Positions 14,126 through 21,599 of a stretch of 34,049 nt of DNA are shown one piece after another. Origin of the DNA: an uncultured Lachnospiraceae bacterium (GTDB taxonomy: Bacteria; Bacillota; Clostridia; Lachnospirales; Lachnospiraceae); the NCBI GenBank assembly GCA_949132985.1, contig CASCGD010000023.1:1-34049 (forward strand), given 5' to 3'. Position numbers and translations under genes: made by a program. The notes under the pieces are model-generated. The model was not told the origin of the DNA. It did not search any database and saw only the letters and a program-made list of their open reading frames with translations. Each line of letters begins with the position of its first letter. Within the stretch, counting starts at the first letter, position 1.

Positions 14126-14872
14126 ATGATTCGCACATTTTTTGTACTGCTGTATGTCGTGCTCTTTCTGATTCTCGGAATTCCGGTTTTAGGAGTTGAA
14201 TGGCTGATCGCAAAGAAAAAGGAATGGCGCTACGCAGCCGATATCAGTCAGCTTCGGATCGTGCAGTGGGCCTTCCGCTGCATCTGTTTTATCTCCGGCA
14301 TAAAGCTCACCGTCATCGGGGAAGAGCATGTACCTGCTGACGAGCCTGTACTCTACATCGGCAACCACCGCAGCTACTTTGACATTATCGTCTCCTATGC
14401 GAGATGCCCCGGCCTGACCGGCTACATCTCAAAGAACAGCATCGAACGTATTCCCCTGCTCTCACTCTGGATGCGAAGGCTCTACTGCCTGTTTATCGAC
14501 CGAAGCGATATCAAACAGAGTTTAAAGACAATTTTGAGCGGCATCGAAAACATCAAAAACGGTATTTCCGTATGTATCTATCCGGAAGGCGGCCGCGGGG
14601 TGGGCACAGATGAGCTTGATATGCTCCCCTTCAAGGAAGGCAGCCTTAAAATTGCGGAAAAAACCGGCTGCAAGATTATCCCCATGGCCATCACCGGCTC
14701 GGCAGACGTGTTTGAAAAGCATATCCCCTGGATTAAACGGACACCCGTGATCCTGGAATACGGCAACCCGATTGAGCCGTCTAAGCTCTCAAAAGAAGAA
14801 AAAAAGAAACTCGGCCTGTATTGCCAGACCGAAATCCGGGAAATGCTGGAACGGCATAAAAATATCCCGTAA
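14126..14872 (+). CDS. plsC: 1-acyl-sn-glycerol-3-phosphate acyltransferase (PlsC family)
   Basis: A 248-residue membrane-bound enzyme that acylates lysophosphatidic acid to phosphatidic acid. It has an N-terminal membrane span (about 3-25). Motif I is NHRSYFD near residue 78, with the catalytic His and Asp (NHx4D). Motif III is YPEGGRG near residue 152, where the usual Thr is Gly. Motif IV is IPMAITGSADVF. Length and motif spacing fit the family. The start follows an AGAGG stretch. It has its own promoter and stands alone on the plus strand, convergent with murF; its stop codon lies in the stem of the shared terminator-like hairpin. Confidence 0.92.
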   Translation: MIRTFFVLLYVVLFLILGIPVLGVEWLIAKKKEWRYAADISQLRIVQWAFRCICFISGIKLTVIGEEHVPADEPVLYIGNHRSYFDIIVSYARCPGLTGYISKNSIERIPLLSLWMRRLYCLFIDRSDIKQSLKTILSGIENIKNGISVCIYPEGGRGVGTDELDMLPFKEGSLKIAEKTGCKIIPMAITGSADVFEKHIPWIKRTPVILEYGNPIEPSKLSKEEKKKLGLYCQTEIREMLERHKNIP

Positions 14873-14911
14873 AATTTTTTGTGCCAAAACACACGGATTT
14901 TTACGGGATAT
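14862..14911 (-). terminator. Terminator hairpin for murF, overlapping the 3' end of plsC
   Basis: ATATCCCGTAAAA (14862-14874) pairs with TTTTACGGGATAT (14899-14911). On the minus strand the stem is followed by a run of five T, so it should end the ddl-murF transcript. The plsC stop lies in one arm. On the plus strand no good U-tract follows. Confidence 0.65.
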
Positions 14912-14986
14912 ACTTATGTTGCTGCTTTCTTTTTTGTCCGGCCACCCGATTCCTGCCGGACCATTATTCTCAGATAGAAATCAAAT

Positions 14987-16378
14987 CTACTTTGTTAACA
15001 CTTCCACGACCCTCGGATAATCCATGAAATGCGATGCCTTCACAAGGATGGTATCTCCCGGCCGCACAAATGGCACGAGCGCTTTTATCAGCTCATCCCT
15101 TGTGTCAAAGTGAAGTACCTCGGTTCCGTCCGTGTGGTCAGCCACGCCCCGCACCAGCTCCTTTGTCCGCTCTCCCGCGGCAAACAAAACGTCAATCTGC
15201 TTTTTGGCGGCATACACCCCCACATCATAGTGTATCTGCAGCTCCTCCGTCCCAAGGTCGCCCATGTCTCCAAGCACGGCAACGGTCCGTCCCCCGGCCT
15301 GAGAGAGTACATCCAGCGCCGCCTTCATCGACATCGGATTCGCATTATAACAGTCGTCGATAACCAGATAGTCGTGGACCGGAATCAGGTTTGTGCGCCC
15401 GTCGATGGTACGCGCCGCTTCAATTCCTGCGCAGATCTCCGTCTCGGAAAGTCCCATGGCAAGACCGACCGATGCCGCCGCCATGGCGTTGTACACATTA
15501 TGACCGCCGGGGATAACTACATGTACGCGATGCGTTGCGGAGGGCAGATGCAGATCAAAATCAATGCCGTTTAACCCATGGTTTTCTATTCCGTCCGCAA
15601 AAATCAGCTTTTTCTCATAGGCAGCGCCCTGCGGCACCGTCTCTCCCATCCCGTAAAAATAAGGCCGGCGTCCCTGCACTTCCCGGATGGTACACAGCTT
15701 ATCGTCATCTCCGTTCAGCACCACCGTCGCATCCTCTTTGAGAAAATCAAACACCTCGGTCTTTGCCCGCAAAACGCCGTCGCGATCGCCCAGGTCCTCC
15801 AGATGGCAGATACCGATATTTGTGATCACAGCCACATCCGGCCGTGCAATTTCCGCCAGACGGCTCATCTCACCAAAATTCGAGATCCCCATCTCAAGCA
15901 CCGCAAGCTCATGCTCGTCGCGCAGGCCAAACACCGTGAGCGGCAGGCCGATCTCATTATTTTTATTTTTTTCTGTCTTGTGGACGCGATACCTCTGCGA
16001 CAAAACAGATGCGATCATCTCCTTCGTACTCGTCTTACCAACGCTTCCCGTAATACCGACAACCGGGATTGCAAGCATTTCAAGATACAGCGCCGCAATC
16101 TTTCGCAGAGCTTCCCTGCAGGATTCCACCAAAAGATACGGTCCCGGCGCATCGACCTTTCTCTCCGAGACAGCCGCCAGCGCCCCCTTGGCAAATACAT
16201 CAGAAATGTAATCATGTCCGTCAACCCGTTCACCGGTCAAAGCCACAAACAGAAAATCCTTTTTCATCTCACGGCTGTCGGTTACGATGCCCATCACCTC
16301 TTTTGTATCGTCACTGACCGTCCCCACCAACCGGGCACCACAGGCCTTTGCCATCCGCGGTAACGTCAATCCCTTCAT
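14987..16378 (-). CDS. murF: UDP-N-acetylmuramoyl-tripeptide--D-alanyl-D-alanine ligase MurF
   Basis: A 463-residue Mur ligase that adds D-Ala-D-Ala to UDP-MurNAc-tripeptide in the cytoplasm. The N-terminal substrate domain includes GIVTDSREMKKDFLFVALTG. The central ATPase has GITGSVGKTSTKEMI near residue 110, TEKNKNNEIGLPLT and ITNIGICHLEDLG. The C-terminal domain holds DDCYNANPMSMKAAL and LGDMGDLG. Start set at 16378: this ATG overlaps the ddl TGA by 4 bases (ATGA) and has GGAGAGGG upstream. The longer open frame to 16426 would overlap ddl. Translation is therefore coupled to ddl, which makes its dipeptide substrate. Confidence 0.96.
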   Translation of the reverse strand: MKGLTLPRMAKACGARLVGTVSDDTKEVMGIVTDSREMKKDFLFVALTGERVDGHDYISDVFAKGALAAVSERKVDAPGPYLLVESCREALRKIAALYLEMLAIPVVGITGSVGKTSTKEMIASVLSQRYRVHKTEKNKNNEIGLPLTVFGLRDEHELAVLEMGISNFGEMSRLAEIARPDVAVITNIGICHLEDLGDRDGVLRAKTEVFDFLKEDATVVLNGDDDKLCTIREVQGRRPYFYGMGETVPQGAAYEKKLIFADGIENHGLNGIDFDLHLPSATHRVHVVIPGGHNVYNAMAAASVGLAMGLSETEICAGIEAARTIDGRTNLIPVHDYLVIDDCYNANPMSMKAALDVLSQAGGRTVAVLGDMGDLGTEELQIHYDVGVYAAKKQIDVLFAAGERTKELVRGVADHTDGTEVLHFDTRDELIKALVPFVRPGDTILVKASHFMDYPRVVEVLTK

Positions 16379-17418
16379 TTTACCCTCTCCGTTTTCTTTA
16401 ATGAAATTTCGATAATCTGCTCGCACAGCGCGCCGTAGCTGATACCAACCGCTGCTGCCTCCTGGGGAATCAGACTCATGGGCGTCATACCGGGCAGTGT
16501 ATTTGCTTCCAGACAGTAAAAGCGCCCTTCATCATCCATGAGGAAATCCATCCGCGAATAGGTATTCAGACCGATGACCTGTGCTGCCAGCTCAGCATAT
16601 CCCTGAAGCTTTTTTGTCTGGCCGTCAGTGAGTTGTGCCGGGCACGTCTCGATCGTACTGCCCGCCTGATATTTGTTCTTGTAGTCATAAAATCCGTTGA
16701 TGGGCGCCATTTCTATGACCGGAAGCGCTCTGCCTGCCAGAACCGCCACCGAAAACTCTCTGCCCTCGATGTACTGCTCCACCACGACCTCATCCTCCCA
16801 GCGGAATGCCTCCAGCAGAGCCTCCTCATAGGAATTTTTATTGCGCACAATGGACACGCCGATGCTTGAACCGCCACAACACGGCTTTACCACACACGGA
16901 AAGTCCGGCAGTCCCGAAGCCTGCTCACCCTTTTTCACCGCAAAGCCTCTTGGCACCGGAACGCCGCCCGCCGCCAGAATCTTCTTTGCCAGGTCCTTGT
17001 TCATCGCGATGGCACTGGAAAGATAATCCGAACCGGTATAGTGAATCCCGTATAAATCAAACACCGCCTGAATCTTCCCATTCTCTCCATTCTCGCCGTG
17101 CAGCGCCATAAACACAATATCCGCCATCCGGCACAGCTCAATCACATTCGGGCCAAAAAAGCAGTCGGACTGATCTGCCCGCGATGCCCTTACGGCCTCC
17201 AGATCCGGCGCAGTCTCAGCAATCCCCTCTACCAGAACGCTGACCTCCTCGCTTTTCCCGAACCATTCTGTTACATCATTCCCCTCTCGTCCAAGATACA
17301 CATCCATCAGAATGACACGATGCCCATTCCCCCGCAACGCGGCGCACACTTCTCTGCCCGTCACCAGCGAAACGTCCCGCTCCGGGCTTAAACCACCTGC
17401 TAAAACTACAATATCCAT
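16375..17418 (-). CDS. ddl: D-alanine--D-alanine ligase
   Basis: A 347-residue ATP-grasp enzyme that joins two D-alanines. N-terminal VLAGGLSPERDVSLVTG, then FMALHGENGENGKIQ, the ATP-grasp core (FPCVVKPCCGGSSIGVS), VVEQYIEGREFSV, and the omega loop FYDYKNKY. C-terminal metal-binding MDFLMDD and CLEANTLPGMTPMS follow. The tyrosine-bearing omega loop points to D-Ala-D-Ala rather than D-Ala-D-Lac, so it gives no sign of vancomycin resistance. GGGAG precedes the ATG. It is first gene of a two-gene operon with murF. Confidence 0.96.
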   Translation of the reverse strand: MDIVVLAGGLSPERDVSLVTGREVCAALRGNGHRVILMDVYLGREGNDVTEWFGKSEEVSVLVEGIAETAPDLEAVRASRADQSDCFFGPNVIELCRMADIVFMALHGENGENGKIQAVFDLYGIHYTGSDYLSSAIAMNKDLAKKILAAGGVPVPRGFAVKKGEQASGLPDFPCVVKPCCGGSSIGVSIVRNKNSYEEALLEAFRWEDEVVVEQYIEGREFSVAVLAGRALPVIEMAPINGFYDYKNKYQAGSTIETCPAQLTDGQTKKLQGYAELAAQVIGLNTYSRMDFLMDDEGRFYCLEANTLPGMTPMSLIPQEAAAVGISYGALCEQIIEISLKKTERVK

Positions 17419-17451
17419 ATGATTTCTCCCTGATATTCTATCTTTTGTTTT

Positions 17452-17480
17452 ATTATATGTCGTGCATAATGTTCAGACAA
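17452..17480 (-). promoter_or_regulatory. Sigma-A promoter of ddl-murF
   Basis: On the minus strand TTGTCT (17475-17480) and TATAAT (17452-17457) are 17 bases apart. The leader is about 25-30 bases. Confidence 0.75.
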
Positions 17481-17579
17481 TGTGCGCGACATCCTCTTTC
17501 CTCTCTATCGTACTCTATTTTTACGGGGATGACAAGGGGGTTTGTCTGGGTGCGGCGGGTGTGCACCACAGTGTAGTCC

Positions 17580-17697
17580 GGGCAGGAGCCGGGGGGATGG
17601 TTTGTGACACACCCCCGTTTCGGATTTATGCTGCGGCCATTGTAAGCTTTCTCCGACGGGTCTGTGAAGTCACAAACCAACCCCCCGGCTCCCGCCC
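17580..17697. repeat. 118-bp near-perfect hairpin element upstream of ddl
   Basis: The 29-base arms at 17580-17608 and 17669-17697 are reverse complements at 27 of 29 positions; the core is GAGCCGGGGGG, then TGGTTTGTGAC. Inside, CCCGT and CGGA pair with TCCG and ACGGG, so the whole can fold as one rod. GACACACCC-CGTTT in the loop recurs near 17721. A 112-codon open frame crosses it on the minus strand, but I regard that as incidental to the repeat. Confidence 0.7.
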
Positions 17698-17745
17698 TCA
17701 TCGGCCTGCCTAAAGCGTTGCGACACACCCTCGTTTTAAGTATTT

Positions 17746-17803
17746 GCTTTAGCCCGATCACAGATCGGGCTAAGTGGGGCCCGATCACAGATCGGGCTAA
17801 AGC
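17746..17803. repeat. Tandem pair of AGCCCGATC hairpins
   Basis: AGCCCGATC-ACA-GATCGGGCT occurs at 17751-17771, and the same hairpin without its first A at 17779-17798. GCTTT and AAAGC flank the pair, so the four arms can pair in more than one way. It begins directly after the stop codon of the HTH/TPR gene on the minus strand and may protect or terminate that mRNA. No U-tract is present. Confidence 0.7.
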
Positions 17804-18685
17804 TCACCACACAAATGACATGAGGTAGCTCTGGCCCAGCAGCTCTGTCTCCGGTGAGCCGCCTGTCCCGTCCCGCTCCCTTAAAATCCCGCGCAGCATA
17901 TGCATCCGGGAGTATGCCTGCTGTGCTCCTGCGGTCTCGTGCAGGGAGGAGAGCGCATTGCTCAGATTTCCGTAAAGACTGGGCAATGGAAGCAGACGTC
18001 CTCCGTTTAAACAGCAGCGGATTCCCTTGTCCAAGAGGGTGCGCGCCGGACAAAACAGGCCTGCATTCTGCTTGACTGCCGCGAGGTTATTGCACACCAC
18101 CGGAAAGAGCTGCGCGCGGATCTCTCCGTCCACATACTGCTCTGTGAGATAGCAGTAAAGCCGCTCCAAAATCCGGTTTGCCGACTCAAAGCTCTGCATA
18201 TAATAAAACTGTACCGCCACACTGTTTAAGATGAACAGCTCCAAATAAGTATAGGTCTGTCGCTTCGCGCTCTCGCCGTAAAGCTCCGCAAGCGGCATAG
18301 ACATGACCAAAATTTTCATCAGTTCCAAAAGCAGCACCGCATGGTCCGTCCCATTTTTCACCTGTTCCAACGCCAGCACATAAGCATAATACTGCTCCTC
18401 AAACAGGGATCTGTGCGCACAACGGCATTTTGCCTGCCCCAGAATGTGCTCCCAGTCCCTCAGCTCCAACAGCTCCTTTGCTCCTCCGAAACCGGTAAAA
18501 AAGCAGCCAGAATCCCTCAGCCTGCGAAGCAATGCCTCCGCAATACGACCCGAGGGCATCTGACTGCCGCTCTCAATCTTAGCAATCGAGCTGACGGAAC
18601 AAATACCTGCCGCCAGCTCTTCCTGCGTCATGTTCAGCCGACTTCTCAACTCCCTGACCACGTCGGCCAACTTGTAATATACCAT
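17804..18685 (-). CDS. HTH (XRE) regulator with helical TPR-like C-terminal domain
   Basis: A 293-residue protein. Residues 1-60 form an XRE helix-turn-helix (LADVVRELRSRLNMTQEELA, then SVSSIAKIESGSQMPSG). The rest is helical, with repeat-like segments (YLELFILNSVAVQFYYMQSF, then ANRILERLYCYL, then VCNNLAAVKQNAG). This build is that of Rgg/PlcR-type regulators, which often bind small peptides; whether this one does is unknown. The start at 18685 is chosen for its GGAGAGG site and because the HTH begins there. The open frame reaches back to 18844, where it overlaps the end of a possible 20-codon frame. Tandem hairpins follow its stop. Confidence 0.75.
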   Translation of the reverse strand: MVYYKLADVVRELRSRLNMTQEELAAGICSVSSIAKIESGSQMPSGRIAEALLRRLRDSGCFFTGFGGAKELLELRDWEHILGQAKCRCAHRSLFEEQYYAYVLALEQVKNGTDHAVLLLELMKILVMSMPLAELYGESAKRQTYTYLELFILNSVAVQFYYMQSFESANRILERLYCYLTEQYVDGEIRAQLFPVVCNNLAAVKQNAGLFCPARTLLDKGIRCCLNGGRLLPLPSLYGNLSNALSSLHETAGAQQAYSRMHMLRGILRERDGTGGSPETELLGQSYLMSFVW

Positions 18686-18840
18686 GATCCTCTCCTCCGC
18701 ATCCCGCAAAATATTTTGCAGCAGCTTCCACATCTTCCATACAAATTTTTCGGAGTCCTCACTGCCGCAATTCTTTTCTGCTACGCAACAAGTATATCTG
18801 TCATATGTGGAGGAAATCTTTTCAATACGTGTAATTATTT

Positions 18841-18903
18841 TCATCTGTTGCAGACAGGCTCTTCAAAATGAAAATTCGGAAAATCTTCGACTCGTTTCGA
18901 CAT
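18841..18903 (-). CDS. Possible 20-aa leader peptide upstream of the HTH/TPR regulator
   Basis: ATG at 18903 with GAGG 7 bases upstream opens a frame encoding a 20-residue peptide beginning MSKRVEDFPNF. Its TGA overlaps, as ATGA, the first ATG of the extended frame of the HTH/TPR gene. The arrangement is that of translational coupling. The peptide is neither hydrophobic nor signal-like, so it does not resemble a typical pheromone precursor. It could be chance. Confidence 0.25.
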   Translation of the reverse strand: MSKRVEDFPNFHFEEPVCNR

Positions 18904-18937
18904 AATCAATCCTCGTTCTTTTCCACAATCCTTTGTT

Positions 18938-19029
18938 CACACCGTCTGCCCGGCATTTTCCGCAGCCCTTGGCCACACCGTCTGCCCGGCATTTTCCGCA
19001 GCCCTTTGGCCGCACCGTCTGCCCGGTCG
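18938..19029. repeat. Tandem repeat, 36-37 bp unit, 2.5 copies
   Basis: The units at 18938-18973 and 18974-19010 are near-identical (starting CACACCGTCTGCCCGGCATT; the second has one extra T). A third partial unit runs to 19029, next to the hpf stop codon. On the minus strand the array is the immediate 3' flank of hpf. Confidence 0.85.
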
Positions 19030-19557
19030 TTAAAACTCAGGCTCAATCAGTCCATAGCACTTATCTTTGCGCTTGTAAACTACATTGACCTCCCCGGTCT
19101 CCGCGTTGCTGAACACAAAGAAGTTATGTCCGAGAAGCTCCATCTGTACACATGCATCTTCTGGAAACATCGGCTTCATACCAAACTTTTTCGCGCGCAC
19201 AATCCGAATCTCCTCATCCTGAGCGATCTCCTCCTCCACAAACTCCTTGCGAAGGCTGTCAGAATTTTGCTGTTTGGTAATCAATTTCTTTCGGTATTTC
19301 TTTAGCTGAGCCTCAATGATGTCCACAGCCAGATCAATCGTAACATACATATCATCGCTCTGCTGCTCCGCCCGGATGATATGTCCCTTCATGGGAATCG
19401 TAACCTCCATTTTCTGGCGCTCTTTTTCCACGGAAAGCGTTACATTACATTCCGCATCCGGCCTGAAATACTTCTCCAGCTTTGCGAGCTTGTCCTCCGT
19501 CGCACTGCGCAGTGCCTCTGTCACATCAATGTTCTTGCCGCTGATCGTAATTTTCAT
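19030..19557 (-). CDS. hpf: Ribosome hibernation promoting factor, long form
   Basis: A 175-residue protein. The N-terminal ribosome-binding domain (MKITISGKNIDVTEALRSAT to about residue 105) is joined by a charged linker to a C-terminal dimerisation domain. That domain includes VRAKKFGMKPMFPEDACVQM, then LLGHNFFVFSNAETGEVNVV and YKRKDKCYGLIEP. The two-domain length marks the long form, which by itself pairs 70S ribosomes into inactive 100S particles when growth slows. AAGGAG precedes the ATG. Its promoter, on the minus strand, is probably a TAAAAT box preceded by TTGG near 19640-19650, of moderate quality. Tandem repeats follow the stop. Confidence 0.95.
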   Translation of the reverse strand: MKITISGKNIDVTEALRSATEDKLAKLEKYFRPDAECNVTLSVEKERQKMEVTIPMKGHIIRAEQQSDDMYVTIDLAVDIIEAQLKKYRKKLITKQQNSDSLRKEFVEEEIAQDEEIRIVRAKKFGMKPMFPEDACVQMELLGHNFFVFSNAETGEVNVVYKRKDKCYGLIEPEF

Positions 19558-19721
19558 AAATGATCATCTCCTTTTTGAGATATTTTCCGTGACAACCCTC
19601 CCAGTAAAATGCGTGAAACGAAAAGCTGCTACGGTGTTCTATCATTTTACCAAAAAATCTCTTTCAAAACCAGCCCTTTTTATGTAAAATATATAAATAA
19701 ACTATAAAACAGGAGCAGATC

Positions 19722-20456
19722 ATGAATCAAAACACAGCACTTATCACAGGAGCCTCCCACGGCATCGGAAAAGCAATCGCCGAACGTTTTGCGGCAGAAG
19801 GCTGCAGCCTGATTTTAAATTGCAAAAACGATGTGGAAAAATTACAGAAAGATGCAGAAGAACTGCAGTCCAGATATGGCGTGCGTGCCCTCACACTGTC
19901 CTGCGACGTGAGCGATCACAGCCAGGTATGCCATATGTTCGCACAGGCAGCCAACGTGTTTGGCAGCATAAATATCCTTATAAATAACGCAGGTATTTCA
20001 CATATCGGACTCCTGTCTGATATGTCCATCGATGAGTGGAACCGCATCATTTCCACCAACCTCACCAGTGTCTTTTCCTGCTGCCATGAAGCAATTCCTC
20101 ATATGGTGCGCAGACAGTCCGGCCGCATCATCAACATTTCCTCCGTCTGGGGTAATACGGGCGCGTCCTGCGAGGCCGCCTACTCCGCCTCCAAAGGCGC
20201 GGTCAACAGCCTGACAAAAGCCCTCGCCAAAGAGCTTGCTCCAAGCCGCATACCGGTCAACGCTATCGCCTGCGGTGTCATTGACACCCGCATGAACGAA
20301 TGCTTTGATGCGGCTGAGCGTGCCACGCTTGAGGAGGAAATACCAATGGGCCGTTACGGCTCACCCGCAGAAGTCGCTGACCTCGCATGGCAGCTTGCCA
20401 CCGCTCCGCTCTACCTCACCGGGCAGATCATTACGATTGACGGCGGGTGGCAGTAG
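19722..20456 (+). CDS. SDR family reductase, YmfI/FabG-like (possible EF-P 5-aminopentanone reductase)
   Basis: A 244-residue short-chain dehydrogenase. NAD(P)-binding TGASHGIGKAIAERF is at residues 10-24 and NNAGIS near 88. The catalytic Ser is in INISSVWG and Tyr-Lys in YSASKGAV; a C-terminal LTGQIITIDGGW follows. The SSVWGNTGASCEAAYSASKG block is close to that of YmfI proteins, which finish the 5-aminopentanol modification of elongation factor P in Bacillus. A general FabG-type role cannot be excluded. An AGGAG site precedes the ATG. It is divergent from hpf and monocistronic. A hairpin made of TTGACGGCGG and CCGCCGTCAA spans its stop codon but lacks a U-tract. Confidence 0.85.
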   Translation: MNQNTALITGASHGIGKAIAERFAAEGCSLILNCKNDVEKLQKDAEELQSRYGVRALTLSCDVSDHSQVCHMFAQAANVFGSINILINNAGISHIGLLSDMSIDEWNRIISTNLTSVFSCCHEAIPHMVRRQSGRIINISSVWGNTGASCEAAYSASKGAVNSLTKALAKELAPSRIPVNAIACGVIDTRMNECFDAAERATLEEEIPMGRYGSPAEVADLAWQLATAPLYLTGQIITIDGGWQ

Positions 20457-20737
20457 CCGCCGTCAATGCTTCCTCCACATTTACGGCGCTTATCTATTTT
20501 ATCAGCAAAAAGCAATCGCCGGCATTTTGTTATCAAGCCTCTCACACCTTTTTAACGCTGTTCCACACAGTATTTTGCCCAATGGCGGCGGATGACTGCT
20601 GCTCCATGTGTCGTCCCTTTGTCCGCTGAGGGTAACCCTTCTTCGTACCATATGCCGCGCCTTCCACGCATTATGTCCCTCCATCTTTCCCCGAATGTGC
20701 TTTGCGTGATAGATTGATACCTGAAAACATACTGATT
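20457..20737. other. Gene-free stretch
   Basis: Apart from the right arm of the hairpin that spans the reductase stop codon, I see no gene, promoter or repeat here. Short open frames on both strands do not read as protein. Confidence 0.5.
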
Positions 20738-20857
20738 CCAGATGATTTGCTATACCCATTCAGGCATCCCGCGATACACGCCCCTCCCGGGGCGGGCGGA
20801 CTTTGCCCGGCACGGTATACCCTTTAAACAGCGCAAGCCGACCGGCAAATCATCTGG
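20738..20857. repeat. 120-bp inverted repeat upstream of the XRE gene
   Basis: CCAGATGATTTGC (20738-20750) and GCAAATCATCTGG (20845-20857) are perfect 13-base arms. A second pairing, TATACC with GGTATA, is nested just inside. A GC-rich stem (GCCCC-TCCC-GGGGC) lies near the middle. The right arm ends about 20 bases before the ribosome binding site of the XRE gene, so this may be its leader or operator region. Confidence 0.65.
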
Positions 20858-20889
20858 CTCACGGGTTGAAAAGAAAGGGGGTATCCCAC

Positions 20890-21237
20890 ATGGAAGCTAT
20901 CATACAACGCATCCGCACGCTTATGGAAGAACAGCATCTTTCACAAAAAAGACTTGCAGACGAGCTGCAAGTCTCTTATTCAGCATTAAATAATTATCTC
21001 AGCGGCAGGCGATGGATGAGTCTGCCGATTTTATGTAAGCTAAGCCAAAGCTTTGACATTTCAACGGATTATCTCTTGGGCCTGTCCGATGAAAAAAAGC
21101 CTGCTGCTCTGCCCTGTGACGAGCACGAGCTATTAATTGCATACCGCCTGCTTCCAACCGTGGCCAAACGGCACCTTCTTGGCGAAACACACCAGCTCGG
21201 CTGGCTTTGCCGCCAGATCAGCAAGATGTCTTCATAG
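20890..21237 (+). CDS. Small XRE family transcriptional regulator
   Basis: A 115-residue protein. The HTH covers residues 5-60 (IRTLMEEQHLSQKRLADELQ, then VSYSALNNYLSGRRWMSLPI and FDISTDYLLGLSD). A short C-terminal tail follows (LIAYRLLPTVAKRHLLGE). A longer frame extends to 20803, but GGGGG before the ATG at 20890 and the start of the HTH favour this start. No partner gene is adjacent. Target genes are unknown. A GACTTGCAG/CTGCAAGTC stem occurs inside the HTH coding sequence and is probably incidental. Confidence 0.8.
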   Translation: MEAIIQRIRTLMEEQHLSQKRLADELQVSYSALNNYLSGRRWMSLPILCKLSQSFDISTDYLLGLSDEKKPAALPCDEHELLIAYRLLPTVAKRHLLGETHQLGWLCRQISKMSS

Positions 21238-21331
21238 AAAGCCCTTTTGCCGGAAGCGCCTTATGCCCCTCGGATGCAGCGTACTTTCTGGCACTCCGTA
21301 CGTGGAGTTCCTGTGCAGATTCTCGAGAGCG

Positions 21332-21380
21332 CAAAGGAAAAGCGAAGGCGCAGGGTGCTACGTTGAGCATTTTTCCTTTG
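21332..21380. repeat. Short inverted repeat CAAAGGAAAA / TTTTCCTTTG
   Basis: Perfect 10-base arms at 21332-21341 and 21371-21380 around a 29-base loop. It is in the gene-free region after the XRE gene. The stretch 21238-21432 holds no other feature that I can support. Confidence 0.5.
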
Positions 21381-21432
21381 TGCGGTCGGGAAAGCAGGCC
21401 GACAAAATGTAAGGTTATTTAAATCGTGTTAT

Positions 21433-21599
21433 ACTAGTACAACGAATATTAAGGAACTGGCACCTTGAATTGCCTGATTGTTCATCTGCGGCGTTGTCGT
21501 CAGTCGCCGTAGCCACCGCTACGACTCTTTCCTTCGCCTTGCATCTGAAACAATCATTCTGCGTCAATGTACCAGAAACTTAATTTTCGTTGTACTAGT
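21433..21599. repeat. 167-bp ACTAGT-bounded element (CTGCGGCGTTG family), intact copy
   Basis: The terminal inverted repeats ACTAGTACAACGAATATTAAG (21433-21453, one base over a 20-mer) and its partner at 21579-21599 match at 20 of 21 positions. The interior holds TCTGCGGCGTTGTCGTCAG, then CGCTACGACTC and CCTTCGCCTTG, ending in ATTCTGCGTCAA; the same blocks occur at 49-130. There is no coding content, so it is MITE-like. Its right ACTAGT supplies the TAG stop of the symporter gene. Confidence 0.85.

Noticed and set aside
17453-17788. 112-codon open frame on the minus strand between the HTH/TPR gene and ddl
   Set aside because: Most of it lies in a near-perfect inverted repeat and in the tandem hairpins, and it overlaps the ddl promoter. 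The open frame is better explained by the repeat than by coding.
20948-20970. GACTTGCAG/CTGCAAGTC hairpin followed by TCTTATT inside the XRE gene
   Set aside because: It resembles a terminator but lies within the conserved HTH coding sequence, and the T-run is poor. Probably incidental to codon choice.
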